Shown: in pieces, positions 16,461-25,751 of the stretch | How positions within the stretch are numbered: the first letter of the stretch is position 1 | Layout: the number at the start of each line of letters is the position of its first letter | NCBI RefSeq assembly: GCF_002879645.1 | Contig: NZ_PNRE01000090.1 | Span: 100,897 to 164,896 of the forward strand | DNA from: Halomonas heilongjiangensis | GTDB lineage: Bacteria; Pseudomonadota; Gammaproteobacteria; Pseudomonadales; Halomonadaceae | Length of the DNA: 64,000 nucleotides | Direction: 5' to 3' | Program-made: the position numbers and the translations under genes | The notes under the pieces: model-generated | Database searches by the model: none | Seen by the model: the letters and a program-made list of their open reading frames with translations, nothing else | Told to the model about the DNA's origin: nothing

Positions 16461-17291
16461 TCAGGGGGTCGGGTGTCGGGGATCTAGGTTCTCGATCAAG
16501 CGCCGACTGGCGCGCAGGGCCTCCCGGGCCCAGCGTTCGTGACCGAGTTCAGCGATGCGCCGCTGGTGCGGCACCTCGACGCTGACCGGCAGGTCGCCCG
16601 GCAGCTGGCGCCAGAAACCGGCCAGATCGATGCCTCCCTCGCCGGGCAGCCAACGCTCGCAGCGGGCCGCGCGGATCAGCTCGGCGTCGTCGGCCGGGCG
16701 CTCCGCCGGGCCGTCGCAAAGCTGGGCATAGTGCAACCAGTCGCGCGGCAGCTCGGTGAGCTGTTCCGGCCGGCCACCGGAACGGTCGAAGTGCAGCGCA
16801 TCGACGATGATGCCGCCATTGGGCTGGGCAGCCTGTGCCACAACCCGTCGCGCTGCGTCCAGGTCGGGGACTCGGGTCCAGGGCATGAACTCCAGGTCGC
16901 AGGCGAGCCCGAAGGGGCGCGCCGCCTCACAGAGCGCCGCGTAGGAAGCGACCAGACGGCCGGGGTCCGGGTCGTCGGCGGCCACCAGGATCACCCGAGC
17001 GCCCAGTTCGGCGCCGGTCTCGAAGAAGTCCAGGTACTCCTCGGCCCGGAAGCGGGCATCCAGCCGGACCATTTCCAGATCGAAGATGCCAACCCCCGTG
17101 GCGGCAATGGCCGCCCGTGTGTCGCGCCGCAGGGCGGTATCCTTCATCAGCGGAAAGGCCAGGCCTCCCGGCGCGGCCGGCAGCAGACGGATACCGGCAT
17201 AACGGTAACCCGTACGCGCGGCCACCTCGAGCATCTCGGGTGGGCGCAGGCCTTCGGTGGTCAGGTGCGACAGCGAGTAGACTCGTGCCAT
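16461..17291 (-). CDS. Sugar phosphate isomerase/epimerase family TIM-barrel protein (2)
   Basis: A 276-residue TIM-barrel protein of the xylose-isomerase-like/AP-endonuclease-2 superfamily. Metal-ligand strands are visible as DLEFMPWTRV (near residue 140), IIVDALHFDRSG (near 172), YAQLCDGP (near 198) and SVEVPHQ (near 244). This E-D-(Q)-E arrangement resembles 3-dehydroshikimate dehydratases (AsbF/QuiC) as well as isomerases, and overall identity to the barrel at 11,729 looks low. The gene lies 15 bp after the flavoprotein stop with GAGGAG before its ATG. In this context a dehydratase or isomerase acting on an alicyclic keto acid is a reasonable guess. Confidence 0.78.
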   Translation of the reverse strand: MARVYSLSHLTTEGLRPPEMLEVAARTGYRYAGIRLLPAAPGGLAFPLMKDTALRRDTRAAIAATGVGIFDLEMVRLDARFRAEEYLDFFETGAELGARVILVAADDPDPGRLVASYAALCEAARPFGLACDLEFMPWTRVPDLDAARRVVAQAAQPNGGIIVDALHFDRSGGRPEQLTELPRDWLHYAQLCDGPAERPADDAELIRAARCERWLPGEGGIDLAGFWRQLPGDLPVSVEVPHQRRIAELGHERWAREALRASRRLIENLDPRHPTP

Positions 17292-17306
17292 GCTCAGGCT
17301 CCTCTG

Positions 17307-19082
17307 CTAGCCAACGGATCGCTCGCCGACCGGCGAGGATGAGAGCGACGGCCCGGTGGCCGCCAGGGCGAGGCCGGCGGCATGATGCGCGGTCACATAG
17401 CCGAAGGTCATGGCCGGCCCAAGAGTAATGCCACCGCCGGGGTAGCGGCCGGCCATCACACTGGCCATGTCGTTGCCGGCGGCGTAGAGGCCAGGAATCG
17501 GAGTGGCGTCCTCGCCCAGCACTCGACCGTGTTCGTCAGTCGCCAGTCCGGCGAAGGTGCCGAGGCTGCCGGGCAGCACCTTCACCGCATGGAAGGGCCC
17601 CCGAGCGATGGGTGCCACGCAGGGGTTGGGCGTCTGGTCCGAATCGCCCATGCCACGCTGGTAGGGGATCTCGCCGCGCCCGAAGGCGGGGTCCTCCCCG
17701 TGAGCCGCATGGTGGTTGTAGGTTGCAAGCGTCGCGGCGAGACCCGCGGGATCGATGCCGCAGGCCTCGGCCAGTGCATCCGGGGTCGTGCCGCTCTTGA
17801 GGTAGCCGTTGCGCTGCCATGGTGACAGCGGCAGCGGCGCCGGCCGCGACATGCCCAGGCCGTAGCGACGCTGGAAGCGGTGGTCGCAGATCAGCCAGGC
17901 CTCTACCGGCTCCCCTTCCGGCACGGCGGCGAACAGGGCCCGCATGAAATCGTGATAGGAGCCGGCCTCGTTGACGAAGCGTCGGCCGTCGCGGGTCACC
18001 GCGATCAGCCCTGGCTTGGCGCGGTCGATCAAATGCGGGAAGCGCCCGACGCTGCCGTCGCGGCGCGACACCAGCGACACCGGCGCCCAGGCCGCGTTGG
18101 AGAAGTCGAAGGTCCGCACCCGCGCGCCGACCGCCTCGGCCAGGCGCAGACCATCGCCACTGTTGGTGAGCGGCGCCGCCGAGCGGTGCGGGGTGCCAGC
18201 GGCCACATGGGGCAGTAGCGCGAGATGCCGGCGAGTGTCGTGGGGAAAGCCTCCGGCCGCCATCACCACGCCGCGCCGTGCCCACACCCGACACTCGCCG
18301 CTCGGCGTGTCGAGCAGCGCCCCGGCGACCCGCCCCTCCCGCGCGACCAACCGTCGCGCGGGACTCGACGGCAGAAGTGTCACCCCCCGATCAATGGCAC
18401 TCTTCAACAGCGCGGCGACCAGGGCATTGCCGTTGACCAGCTGCATGCCGCGGCGGTGAATCGCCAGATCGAGAAAGTGGCGCGCCACGCGGCGGCCGAC
18501 ATGGGCGAAGGAGACCGGAGAGCGCATCGCCTTGAGGAAATGCCCCAGGTCCGCGCCGGCAGAGATGCCCATGCCCCACAGGGAGTGCAGGTCCAGAGGC
18601 GGACGCAGCAGGCGGATAGCGCGCCCCAGGCGGCGGCCATCGAATGGCGCTGCACATACCGAACGGCCGCCCGTGGCGGCATGGGGCTGGTGGCCGTGGA
18701 AGTCGGCCACCCGGCTGCCGTCGACGAAGTCCAGCGCCGTGTGGCGACGAAAGAAGTCGACCATGGCCGGCCCCTGAGCCAGGAACATCTCGACCCGGGC
18801 CGGCTCGTACCCCTCCCCCAGCTCCTCGCGTAGATAGGCCCGCGGCGCCTCCGGGGACTCGTCGATGCCGGCCTCCCGTGCCAGTGGACTGCGGGGGATC
18901 CACATCCAGCCGCCGGACCAGGCGGTGGTGCCGCCCAGCACGGGAGCCTTCTCGGCGACGACCACCTCGAGCCCCAGGTGGGCCGCGGTGACCGCCGTGG
19001 CGAGCCCCCCGGCCCCCGAACCGATCACCAGCAGGTCGCACTCCAGATTGGAGGCGGAGAAGGTAAGGGGCTCGGGGGGCAT
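17307..19082 (-). CDS. FAD-binding dehydrogenase, 3-ketosteroid-dehydrogenase/fumarate-reductase type (3)
   Basis: A 591-residue flavoprotein: VIGSGAGGLATA near residue 20 for FAD, GGTTAWSGGWMWIP near 48, and a C-terminal AAGNDMASVMAGRYPGGG followed by ITLGPAMTFGYV. The start at 19082 follows AGGAGTG; the frame runs to 19184 but that part lacks a ribosome site. It resembles the flavoprotein at 6739 most closely in its middle and C-terminal blocks. It is second in the IclR operon, 28 bp after the regulator, which marks it as a core step of the IclR-controlled pathway. Predicted cytoplasmic dehydrogenase of a cyclic ketone or acid. Confidence 0.87.
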   Translation of the reverse strand: MPPEPLTFSASNLECDLLVIGSGAGGLATAVTAAHLGLEVVVAEKAPVLGGTTAWSGGWMWIPRSPLAREAGIDESPEAPRAYLREELGEGYEPARVEMFLAQGPAMVDFFRRHTALDFVDGSRVADFHGHQPHAATGGRSVCAAPFDGRRLGRAIRLLRPPLDLHSLWGMGISAGADLGHFLKAMRSPVSFAHVGRRVARHFLDLAIHRRGMQLVNGNALVAALLKSAIDRGVTLLPSSPARRLVAREGRVAGALLDTPSGECRVWARRGVVMAAGGFPHDTRRHLALLPHVAAGTPHRSAAPLTNSGDGLRLAEAVGARVRTFDFSNAAWAPVSLVSRRDGSVGRFPHLIDRAKPGLIAVTRDGRRFVNEAGSYHDFMRALFAAVPEGEPVEAWLICDHRFQRRYGLGMSRPAPLPLSPWQRNGYLKSGTTPDALAEACGIDPAGLAATLATYNHHAAHGEDPAFGRGEIPYQRGMGDSDQTPNPCVAPIARGPFHAVKVLPGSLGTFAGLATDEHGRVLGEDATPIPGLYAAGNDMASVMAGRYPGGGITLGPAMTFGYVTAHHAAGLALAATGPSLSSSPVGERSVG

Positions 19083-19110
19083 GAGATCACTCCTGGGTCG
19101 TCGGGCCCCG

Positions 19111-19914
19111 CTACAGCTGCGAGGCGGTGGAGGGGCGGCCGGTACGCAGCAAGCTGGAGGCCGAAGTGGATGCGGCCAGTTCATCGGCCACGTTGAGCAA
19201 TGTATCGCCCATCGCCAGCATGCGTTCCTCGGTGAAGCGGATGCTGGGGCCGGCGATGCTGAGGGTACCTAAGGCGGCCTGGTCGCCGCGCCGCACCGGC
19301 GCGGCAATGGCGTTCATGCCCGGCGCGAAGGTCTCCAGGGTGAGGCTGAAGCCGCGCTCGCGTGTCTTGCGCAATGACTCCAGCAGGGCGGTGACCGTGG
19401 TCGGCGCGTTGGGGCCATACTCCTCGACATTGCCAAACCCCTGCTCCGCGACCAGTTCCAGGGCCGCCTCATCGCTCAGGGTGCTCAGCCAGGCAAGCCC
19501 CGAGGAGCTGCAGGAGAGCTTGGCCACGGCACCCATGTCTGGGTCGTAGCGCAGCCCGCGGGTGGCGCCCTGGGCCTTGGCCACCCAGGTCAGGCAGCGG
19601 CCGTCGACCACCGCCAGTCGCACCAGCTCGCCGCTGCGTTCCGCCAGACGGTCGAGCAGCGGTTGGGCGGCGTCGAGGATACCCATCTCGCCGAGAAAAC
19701 CGAGTCCCAGGGAGACCATTTTGGTGGTCAGCATGTAGTCCCCCTGGTCGCGTACCTGCCGCACATAGCCGTAGCGGGCCAGGTCGGTCAGCAGGCGATG
19801 CGCCGCACTGCGCGGCATGCCGAGCCGTTCGGCGATCACCGCCAGCGGCAGCCCCTCGGCCTCGCGCGCCAGCAGTTCCAGAATTCCCAGAGTTCTTTCC
19901 ATCACACCAGCCAT
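19111..19914 (-). CDS. IclR-family transcriptional regulator
   Basis: A 267-residue regulator: N-terminal winged helix (residues 1-65, with LAVIAERLGMPRSAAHRLLTD as the recognition region) and a C-terminal IclR effector domain (about 80-255) with the typical LVRLAVVDGRCLTWVAK and GMNAIAAPVRRGD stretches. The start at 19914 follows AAGGAAA; the frame extends to 20088 but crosses the operator. It heads the flavoprotein-TIM barrel-SDR operon and is divergent from an AroE-like/TctC pair. The palindrome at 20,019 lies in between, so autoregulation and control of both sides are likely. Related palindromes elsewhere suggest it governs the whole island. Confidence 0.92.
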   Translation of the reverse strand: MAGVMERTLGILELLAREAEGLPLAVIAERLGMPRSAAHRLLTDLARYGYVRQVRDQGDYMLTTKMVSLGLGFLGEMGILDAAQPLLDRLAERSGELVRLAVVDGRCLTWVAKAQGATRGLRYDPDMGAVAKLSCSSSGLAWLSTLSDEAALELVAEQGFGNVEEYGPNAPTTVTALLESLRKTRERGFSLTLETFAPGMNAIAAPVRRGDQAALGTLSIAGPSIRFTEERMLAMGDTLLNVADELAASTSASSLLRTGRPSTASQL

Positions 19915-20018
19915 GGGCGTTTCCTTCCGATAGCAGTCGAGGCCCATAGAGTGCCATGTCCGGGCCGCCCTGTGGTGAGCATAGCGAAACTTGGCCACTA
20001 CAGAACAATGGCCATTAA

Positions 20019-20033
20019 TTGAATAGTATTCCA
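20019..20033. promoter_or_regulatory. IclR-type operator palindrome between IclR and aroE-like genes
   Basis: TTGAATAGTATTCCA contains the perfect palindrome GAATA-G-TATTC. It overlaps the probable -35 area of the rightward promoter (TTCCAT, 18 bp before the TATAAT at 20053-20058). Position between an IclR gene and its divergent neighbours, plus close copies at three other promoters of the island, make it the best candidate for the regulator's own site. Confidence 0.6.
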
Positions 20034-20052
20034 TTTTAAAGATATGTTCTAC

Positions 20053-20058
20053 TATAAT
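20053..20058 (+). promoter_or_regulatory. -10 element TATAAT of the aroE-like/TctC operon
   Basis: A consensus TATAAT lies 29 bp before the ATG at 20087. The -35 match (TTCCAT at 20029-20034, 18-bp spacing) is weak and overlaps the palindrome, consistent with a regulated sigma-70 promoter. The transcript leader would be about 20 nt and include the CGGAG ribosome site. Confidence 0.5.
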
Positions 20059-20086
20059 CTCCTCACCATCACGCCGGAGCCTTGCC

Positions 20087-20887
20087 ATGATCGAACGACT
20101 CGACGGCGCTACCCGCCTCTATCTGATCCTCGGCGACCCCATCGCCCAGGTGAAATCGCCACTGGGGGTGACCCAGGCGTTCCAGCAGCGCGGCCACAAC
20201 GCCCTGCTGTCTCCCCTGCATATCGGGCCCGACGACCTGGGCGACTTCATCACTGGCACCTCCAGGGCACGCAATCTGGACGGCCTGATCGTTACCGTGC
20301 CCCACAAGTTCGCCGCCCACCGCCATTGCGCCAGCGCCACGGCACGGGCTGATTTACTGGGTGCGGTGAACGTGATGCGCCGGAATGCCGACGGAGGCTG
20401 GTACGGCGACCAGGTGGACGGGCTCGCCTATGTGGAGGCACTGCGCAAGAAAGGCTTCGAGCCGCACGGCTGCCGCGCTCTGCTGGCCGGTGCCGGCGGT
20501 GCCGGTTCGGCCATTGCCGAGGCACTGATCCGCGCCGGCGTGGCAAGCCTCGCGATCCACGATGAGGACCCCGACCGCCGCGACACCCTGATCGCCCGCC
20601 TGGCCAGCCTTGAACTTGGCGAGGTCACCGCCGGTAGCCGCGACCCCGCCGGATTCGCGTTGGTGATCAACGCCACCCCCTGCGGCATGGCCGAAAGCGA
20701 TCCGCTGCCTTTCGATCTCGCGGGGCTAGCCCCCGAGACCCTGGCCGGCGATGTCATCACCGCGCCCGAGGTCACCCCCTGGCTGGCGGCCGCCAGCGAG
20801 CGGGGCTGCCCCACCCTGCGCGGCGTCGAGATGTTCGCCGCCGTGCGCGAGCTTATGGTCGAGTTCCTGCTCGACACCAGCCACTGA
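20087..20887 (+). CDS. Shikimate dehydrogenase-like (AroE family) oxidoreductase
   Basis: A 266-residue AroE-family enzyme. The catalytic Lys is visible in GLIVTVPHK (near residue 69) and the catalytic Asp in GDQVDG (near 110); GAVNV carries the substrate Asn. The serine pair of true shikimate dehydrogenases (SxSP) is altered here to QVKSP near residue 22-26, so the carboxylate side of the substrate may be held differently. The cofactor loop GAGGAGSA followed by IHDEDPDRR, with acids instead of the NRT-Arg of NADP enzymes, suggests NAD and an oxidative, catabolic role. Shares an operon with a TctC binding protein; probably a dehydrogenase for a shikimate- or quinate-like hydroxy acid. Confidence 0.82.
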   Translation: MIERLDGATRLYLILGDPIAQVKSPLGVTQAFQQRGHNALLSPLHIGPDDLGDFITGTSRARNLDGLIVTVPHKFAAHRHCASATARADLLGAVNVMRRNADGGWYGDQVDGLAYVEALRKKGFEPHGCRALLAGAGGAGSAIAEALIRAGVASLAIHDEDPDRRDTLIARLASLELGEVTAGSRDPAGFALVINATPCGMAESDPLPFDLAGLAPETLAGDVITAPEVTPWLAAASERGCPTLRGVEMFAAVRELMVEFLLDTSH

Positions 20888-20908
20888 CCCAACCAGCGAG
20901 AGATCCCC

Positions 20909-21925
20909 ATGAAAATGCGCAACGCACTTCCCCACCTCGCCACCGGCCTGCTGGTGATGGCCGGCACCCTGACCCTGGCCAGCCAGGCCGCCGCCGACTA
21001 CCCCGAACGACGCATCGATGCCGTGGTGCCCTGGGGCGCGGGCGGCTCCACCGACAACATGGCCAGGAGCCTGACGCCCCATGCGGAGGCGATCCTGGGT
21101 ACCGACATCGTGATCAACAATCGTCCCGGCGGCACCGGGGTGATCGGCACCAACGTAGTGCGCACCCGACCATCCAACGGCTATTCATTGCTCTATGGAG
21201 CCGAGAACGCCCAGCTCTACCCGGTCCTGGAACTGGCCGAATTCGATTATGGCGCCCTGCACCCAGTGAGCCTGATCGGCCAGGGCATCGTGCTGATCGT
21301 GGCGCCGACCGAGAAGACCTGGAACGACTTCGGCGACCTGCTCGCCGAGGCCCACACCAAGCCGGGCGAGCTGCGCATGGGTGATGCCGGCGCCGGCGGC
21401 CTGCCCAGCACCGTGTTGGCGATGCTCAACGCCGTGGACGAGATGGACGTACGCTCAGTGACCTTCGGTGGCGACGGACCCGCCATTACCGCCATGCTCG
21501 GCAACCACCTCGACTTCATGCCAATGGCCCTGGCCTCGGCCCAGGAGCAGATCCGTGCCGGCAAACTCAAGGCACTGACGGTGCTGAGCACCGAGCCGGT
21601 GGAGCAGCTTCCCGAGGTGCCGCTAATCACTGAGTTCTTGCCGGAGATGGAGAGTTACCTGCCCTGGGGGCCGTTCTGGGGTGCCTATGTCCACAAGGAT
21701 ACTCCGGACGACATCAAGGCCACTCTGGAAAACGCCTACGCCGAGGCCATCGCCCAGGATGAATTCCAGGCCTTCCTGACCCGCAACGGCGCCACCTCGC
21801 TCAACCTGCAGGGCGAGGAGGCCGCGGAGTTCCTGAGTCGCTGGCAGTCGGTGACCGCCTGGGCCATGGAAGACGCCGGCTCGGCCAAGGTCTCGCCGGA
21901 ATCACTGGGCATTCCGCGCCCCTGA
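20909..21925 (+). CDS. TctC-family (Bug) periplasmic solute-binding protein, orphan 3
   Basis: A 338-residue TTT-type binding protein; the signal peptide ends near residue 29 (QAAADYPE). VPWGAGGSTDNMARSL and NRPGGTGVIG are the family ligand loops. It starts 21 bp after the AroE-like gene, so the two are co-transcribed, which links its ligand to that enzyme's substrate. It is very similar in its first 130 residues to the TctC at 30,500 that has its own TctAB, and could feed those membrane subunits. No tctAB adjoins it. Confidence 0.91.
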   Translation: MKMRNALPHLATGLLVMAGTLTLASQAAADYPERRIDAVVPWGAGGSTDNMARSLTPHAEAILGTDIVINNRPGGTGVIGTNVVRTRPSNGYSLLYGAENAQLYPVLELAEFDYGALHPVSLIGQGIVLIVAPTEKTWNDFGDLLAEAHTKPGELRMGDAGAGGLPSTVLAMLNAVDEMDVRSVTFGGDGPAITAMLGNHLDFMPMALASAQEQIRAGKLKALTVLSTEPVEQLPEVPLITEFLPEMESYLPWGPFWGAYVHKDTPDDIKATLENAYAEAIAQDEFQAFLTRNGATSLNLQGEEAAEFLSRWQSVTAWAMEDAGSAKVSPESLGIPRP

Positions 21926-21947
21926 TCGGGATCGCGAACGCAGCGTA

Positions 21948-21972
21948 ATGCCAGCGGCATGACCGTTGGCAT
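21948..21972. terminator. Convergent terminator hairpin
   Basis: A 10-bp stem with one G-U pair (ATGCCAGCGG / CCGTTGGCAT) and a 5-nt loop lies 22 bp after the TctC stop, in the 173-bp gap before the convergent napC end. No T-tract follows. Nothing else is evident in the gap. Confidence 0.45.
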
Positions 21973-22098
21973 GCTGGACATGGACACCAGGTGCCACTCA
22001 TTAGCCCAACTTGCGCTCAGGCCGAACTCGATCAGCTGACTGAGGTCACGCATGGTTACGTGTTGACAGCCTGGCCACTCCAGGCGGCACACCCCTCG

Positions 22099-22740
22099 TC
22101 AATCGCGCTCGAGGTGAGCCACCCAGGAGTCGACCCCCGGCAGCCCCGGGCTGCCGGCCTGGAAGTCCGGCCCCATGTCGGGCAGCTCGTGGGCGATGCC
22201 CTTGTGGCAGTCGATGCAGGTCGCCTCGCCGCTGGCCAGGCTGGTGGAATGGGCCCTGGAGGCCCGCGAGCTCTGCTGGGTGAAGTCCATGTGCTCGAAC
22301 TCGTGACAGTTGCGGCACTCCAGGGAGTCGTTGGCCTTGAGCCGCGCCCACTCCCGCTCGGCCAGCACGCGGCGCTTGGCCTCGAACTGCTCCTCGGTGC
22401 GGATCGAGCCGAAGACCCAGCCCCACACCTCCTTGGAGGCCTCCATCTTGCGCGCCATCTTGTGGGTCCAGTCGTGGGGCACGTGGCAGTCAGCGCACTG
22501 GGCCCGCACCCCGGAGCGGTTGCTGTAGTGGATGGTGTCCTGCATCTCCTGCAGCGGGTTGCGCTCCATCTCGTGACAGGAGACGCAGAACTGCTGGGTG
22601 TTGGTGGCCTCCAGCGCGGTGTTGAAGCCGCCCCAGAACAGCACCCCGGCGATGAAGCCGCCCAGGGTCAGAAACCCCAGGCTGAAGTGCAGGCTGGGGC
22701 GGGTCAGGAGCCTCCAGTAGCGCCAGAGCCAACGTCTCAT
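22099..22740 (-). CDS. napC: NapC/NirT-type tetraheme cytochrome c
   Basis: A 213-residue inner-membrane quinol dehydrogenase. One N-terminal membrane helix (about residues 18-40) anchors a periplasmic domain with four CxxCH haem motifs: CVSCH, CADCH, CRNCH and CIDCH. It passes electrons from menaquinol or ubiquinol to the NapAB complex. Its ATG overlaps the napB stop (ATGA). Being the last gene of napEFDABC matches the order in Pseudomonas and Paracoccus-type clusters lacking napGH. Confidence 0.95.
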   Translation of the reverse strand: MRRWLWRYWRLLTRPSLHFSLGFLTLGGFIAGVLFWGGFNTALEATNTQQFCVSCHEMERNPLQEMQDTIHYSNRSGVRAQCADCHVPHDWTHKMARKMEASKEVWGWVFGSIRTEEQFEAKRRVLAEREWARLKANDSLECRNCHEFEHMDFTQQSSRASRAHSTSLASGEATCIDCHKGIAHELPDMGPDFQAGSPGLPGVDSWVAHLERD

Positions 22741-23222
22741 TGCCCACCTCCCTCACGCTCCAGCGCCTCGGTGAGCACCTCGTCCACCGTGCGGAAGGTG
22801 TTGCCCACGATCGGTGAGGCGTCGGTCTGGGGCACATGGCACTGGGTGCAGAAGTAGCGATCCGGCGAGACCGCCGCCAGCACCTGCTTGTCGCGGTCCA
22901 TGAAGTGGGTGATGCTGACCATGGGCGCCCCGGCGTCCACGGCGTTCTCGCGACTGTGGCAGGTCAGGCAGCGGTTGCTGCGCAGGTCCACCTGGTAGTC
23001 GCGGATGTTGTGCGGAATCACCGGCGGCTGCTCGGGGTAGTTGAGCACCTCGCGCCCGGATTCCCGGGACTGCCCGGCCATGGGCGGCGCCGGCAGGCTC
23101 TGGCCGACGGTGCCCCCCGGGCGCAGGCCGTCCGGCGCCGAGGCATCGCGCCCCTCGTCGGCCACCCCCATGCCGAGCATGGCCAGGGCGACCATCGCGC
23201 TTGCGATTGCGAGCCATTTCAT
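22737..23222 (-). CDS. napB: Periplasmic nitrate reductase small subunit, dihaem cytochrome c NapB
   Basis: A 161-residue exported protein (signal peptide to about residue 22) with two CxxCH haem sites, CLTCH and CTQCH, and the conserved distal histidines in PPVIPHNI and SITHFMDRD. It takes electrons from NapC and hands them to NapA. The ATG at 23222 is preferred over the GTG at 23228 because AGGAGA then has normal spacing. The gene follows napA by 24 bp. Confidence 0.95.
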   Translation of the reverse strand: MKWLAIASAMVALAMLGMGVADEGRDASAPDGLRPGGTVGQSLPAPPMAGQSRESGREVLNYPEQPPVIPHNIRDYQVDLRSNRCLTCHSRENAVDAGAPMVSITHFMDRDKQVLAAVSPDRYFCTQCHVPQTDASPIVGNTFRTVDEVLTEALEREGGGQ

Positions 23223-23246
23223 CGTCACTCTCCTTGCCGGGTGCCG

Positions 23247-25751
23247 TCAGGCGAGGCTGACCAGTTCGAGGCGGACCGCGCACTTCTTGAAGTCCGTCTG
23301 CTTGGAGATGGGATCGGTGGCATCCAGCACCAGGTTGTTGATCAGCCGGTTGGCGTCGAAGAAGGGCACGTAGACCAACCCCCGAGGCGGCCTGACACGC
23401 CCCCGCGTCTCGGCACGCAGGCGCACCTCGCCGCGCCGGCTCACCACCCGCACCTCGCTGCCACGCCGGATGCCCTGCTCCCGAGCGTCCTCGGGGTGAA
23501 GGTAGAGCAGTGCCTCGGGCACCGCCCGGTGCAGCTCCGGCACCCGACGCGTCATGGAGCCGGTGTGCCAGTGCTCCAGCACCCGCCCGGTGCAGAGCCA
23601 GAACGGATAGTCGTCATCGGGCCGCTCGGGGGCGGGCTCGTCCGGCACGGCGAAGATCAGGGCCCGATCGTCGGGCTTGGCATAGAACTGCACCCCGGTG
23701 CCGGGCTGGACATAGGGATCGAACCCCTCGCGGTAGCGCCACAGGGTCTCCTCGCCGTTGACCACCGGCCAGCGCTTGCCGCGCACCCGGTGGTAGACAT
23801 CGAAATCATCCAGGTCCTTGCCCTTGCCGCGGCCGAAGCGGGCGTACTCCTCGAACAGCCCCTTCTGGATATAGAAACCGAAGTCCTCCGCCTCCCGGTT
23901 GACATAGCCCTCCTCCATGTCGGCGAGCGGGAAGCGGTCCACCTGACCGTTGGCGTAGAGCAGCTCGAACAGGGTCTTGTCGCGATACTCCGGGGCTCGC
24001 TCCAGCAGCGCCTCGGGCCACACCTCATCGACGCGGATGCGCTTGGAGAACTCCACCAGTTGCCAGAGGTCGGAGCGCGCCTCGCCGGGGGCCTCGACCA
24101 GTTGGTGGAAGAACTGGGTGCGGCGCTCGGAGTTGCCGAAGGCCCCCTCCTTCTCCACCCAGCCCGCCGCCGGCAGGATGAGGTCGGCGGACTGGGCCGA
24201 CACCGTGGGATAGATGTCCGAGACGATCACGAAGGCCTCGGGGTTGCGCCAGCCCGGCAGGGTCTCCTGCTGGGTGTTGGGGCCCGCCTGCATGTTGTTG
24301 CAGACCTGGGTCCAGTAGACCTTGATGTCGCCATCCCTGAGCCGCCGGCTCTGCTCCACCGCATGGAAGCCGACCCGCTCGGGGATGGTCCCCTCCGGCA
24401 GCTTCCAGACCTCCTCGGCGAAGCGGCGATGCTCGGGGTTGGTGACCACCCGATCGGCCGGCAGGCGGTGGGCGAAGGTGCCCACCTCGCGGGCGGTGCC
24501 GCAGGCCGAGGGCTGGCCGGTCAGCGAGAAGGGGCTGTTGCCCGGCTCGGAGATCTTGCCGGTGAGCAGGTGCAGGTTGTAGATCAGGTTGTTCACCCAG
24601 ACCCCGCGGGTGTGCTGGTTGACCCCCATGGTCCAGAAGCTCATCACCTTGACGTCGGGATCGGCGTAGAGCTCGGCGAGCTGCTCGAGGCGGCTCTCCG
24701 TAACCCCGGACTCCCGGGCCGCGCGCTCCAGGGTGAAGTCGGCGACGTGCTCGGCGAACTCGTCGAAGCTCATCTCCGTCCAGCGGTTGGGGTCATCGGC
24801 ATTGGCGGCCGCCTGCTGCCGCGGGTCCTCGTCGCGCAGGCCGTAGCCGATATCGTCCACGGCGCGCACGAAATTGGTGTGGCTGTCGACGAAGTCCCGG
24901 TCGACCCGGCCGGACTGGATGATGTGGTTGGCGATGTAGTTGAGGATCACCACGTCGGCATTGGGATGCATGACCATGGGGATGTCGGCCAGGTCGAAGC
25001 TGCGGTGCTCATAGGTGGAGAGCACCGCCACCCGGGTGTCCGGACGGGAGAGCCGCCGATCGGTGACCCGGGTCCAGAGCACCGGGTGCATCTCGGCCAT
25101 GTTGGAGCCCCACAGCACGAAGGCGTTGGCGTGCTCGATGTCGTCGTAGACGCCCATGGGCTCGTCGGAGCCGAAGGCGCGCATGAAGGCGAACACCGCC
25201 GAGGCCATGCAGTGGCGGGCGTTGGGGTCGATGTTGTTGGAACGCAGGCCGGCCTTGAACAGCTTGCTCGCCGCATAGCCCTCCCAGATCGTCCACTGGC
25301 CCGAGCCGAGCATCGCCACGCTCTCGGGGCCATGCTCGCGGATGGCGGCCTTGAACTTGTCGGCCATCAGGTCCAGCGCCTCGTCCCAGGAGACCGGTTC
25401 GAAGTCGCCGTCCTTGTCGTAGACGCCGTTGCGCTTGCGCAGCAGCGGCTGGCGCAGGCGATCCTCGCCGTAGAGGATCTTCGACAGGAAGTAGCCCTTC
25501 ACGCAGTTCAAGCCGCGGTTGACCTCGGCCTGATTGTCGCCATGGGTGGCGACGATGCGGCCGTCGTAGGTGCCGACCATGACGCTGCACCCCACGCCGC
25601 AGAAGCGGCACGGCGCCTTGTTCCAGGCGATACGGGTCAGCTCGGCGTTGGTGATCAGGTTGCTGGCGCCGGCGGGAGCGGTCATGCCGGCGGTGGCCGC
25701 GGCCACGGCGAGGGCATTGGCCTTGGCGAACTCACGACGCGTCAGTTTCAT
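23247..25751 (-). CDS. napA: Periplasmic nitrate reductase catalytic subunit NapA
   Basis: An 834-residue molybdopterin oxidoreductase that reduces nitrate to nitrite in the periplasm. A Tat signal (TRREFAK) starts the protein; the [4Fe-4S] cluster ligands are Cys48, 51, 55 and 83 (CRFCGVGC, then CVKG); Cys181 in NARHCMAS coordinates molybdenum. Length and domain order equal those of known NapA proteins. The start overlaps the napD stop by 4 bp. NapA supports redox balancing or the first step of denitrification; other denitrification genes are not in the window. Confidence 0.97.
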   Translation of the reverse strand: MKLTRREFAKANALAVAAATAGMTAPAGASNLITNAELTRIAWNKAPCRFCGVGCSVMVGTYDGRIVATHGDNQAEVNRGLNCVKGYFLSKILYGEDRLRQPLLRKRNGVYDKDGDFEPVSWDEALDLMADKFKAAIREHGPESVAMLGSGQWTIWEGYAASKLFKAGLRSNNIDPNARHCMASAVFAFMRAFGSDEPMGVYDDIEHANAFVLWGSNMAEMHPVLWTRVTDRRLSRPDTRVAVLSTYEHRSFDLADIPMVMHPNADVVILNYIANHIIQSGRVDRDFVDSHTNFVRAVDDIGYGLRDEDPRQQAAANADDPNRWTEMSFDEFAEHVADFTLERAARESGVTESRLEQLAELYADPDVKVMSFWTMGVNQHTRGVWVNNLIYNLHLLTGKISEPGNSPFSLTGQPSACGTAREVGTFAHRLPADRVVTNPEHRRFAEEVWKLPEGTIPERVGFHAVEQSRRLRDGDIKVYWTQVCNNMQAGPNTQQETLPGWRNPEAFVIVSDIYPTVSAQSADLILPAAGWVEKEGAFGNSERRTQFFHQLVEAPGEARSDLWQLVEFSKRIRVDEVWPEALLERAPEYRDKTLFELLYANGQVDRFPLADMEEGYVNREAEDFGFYIQKGLFEEYARFGRGKGKDLDDFDVYHRVRGKRWPVVNGEETLWRYREGFDPYVQPGTGVQFYAKPDDRALIFAVPDEPAPERPDDDYPFWLCTGRVLEHWHTGSMTRRVPELHRAVPEALLYLHPEDAREQGIRRGSEVRVVSRRGEVRLRAETRGRVRPPRGLVYVPFFDANRLINNLVLDATDPISKQTDFKKCAVRLELVSLA

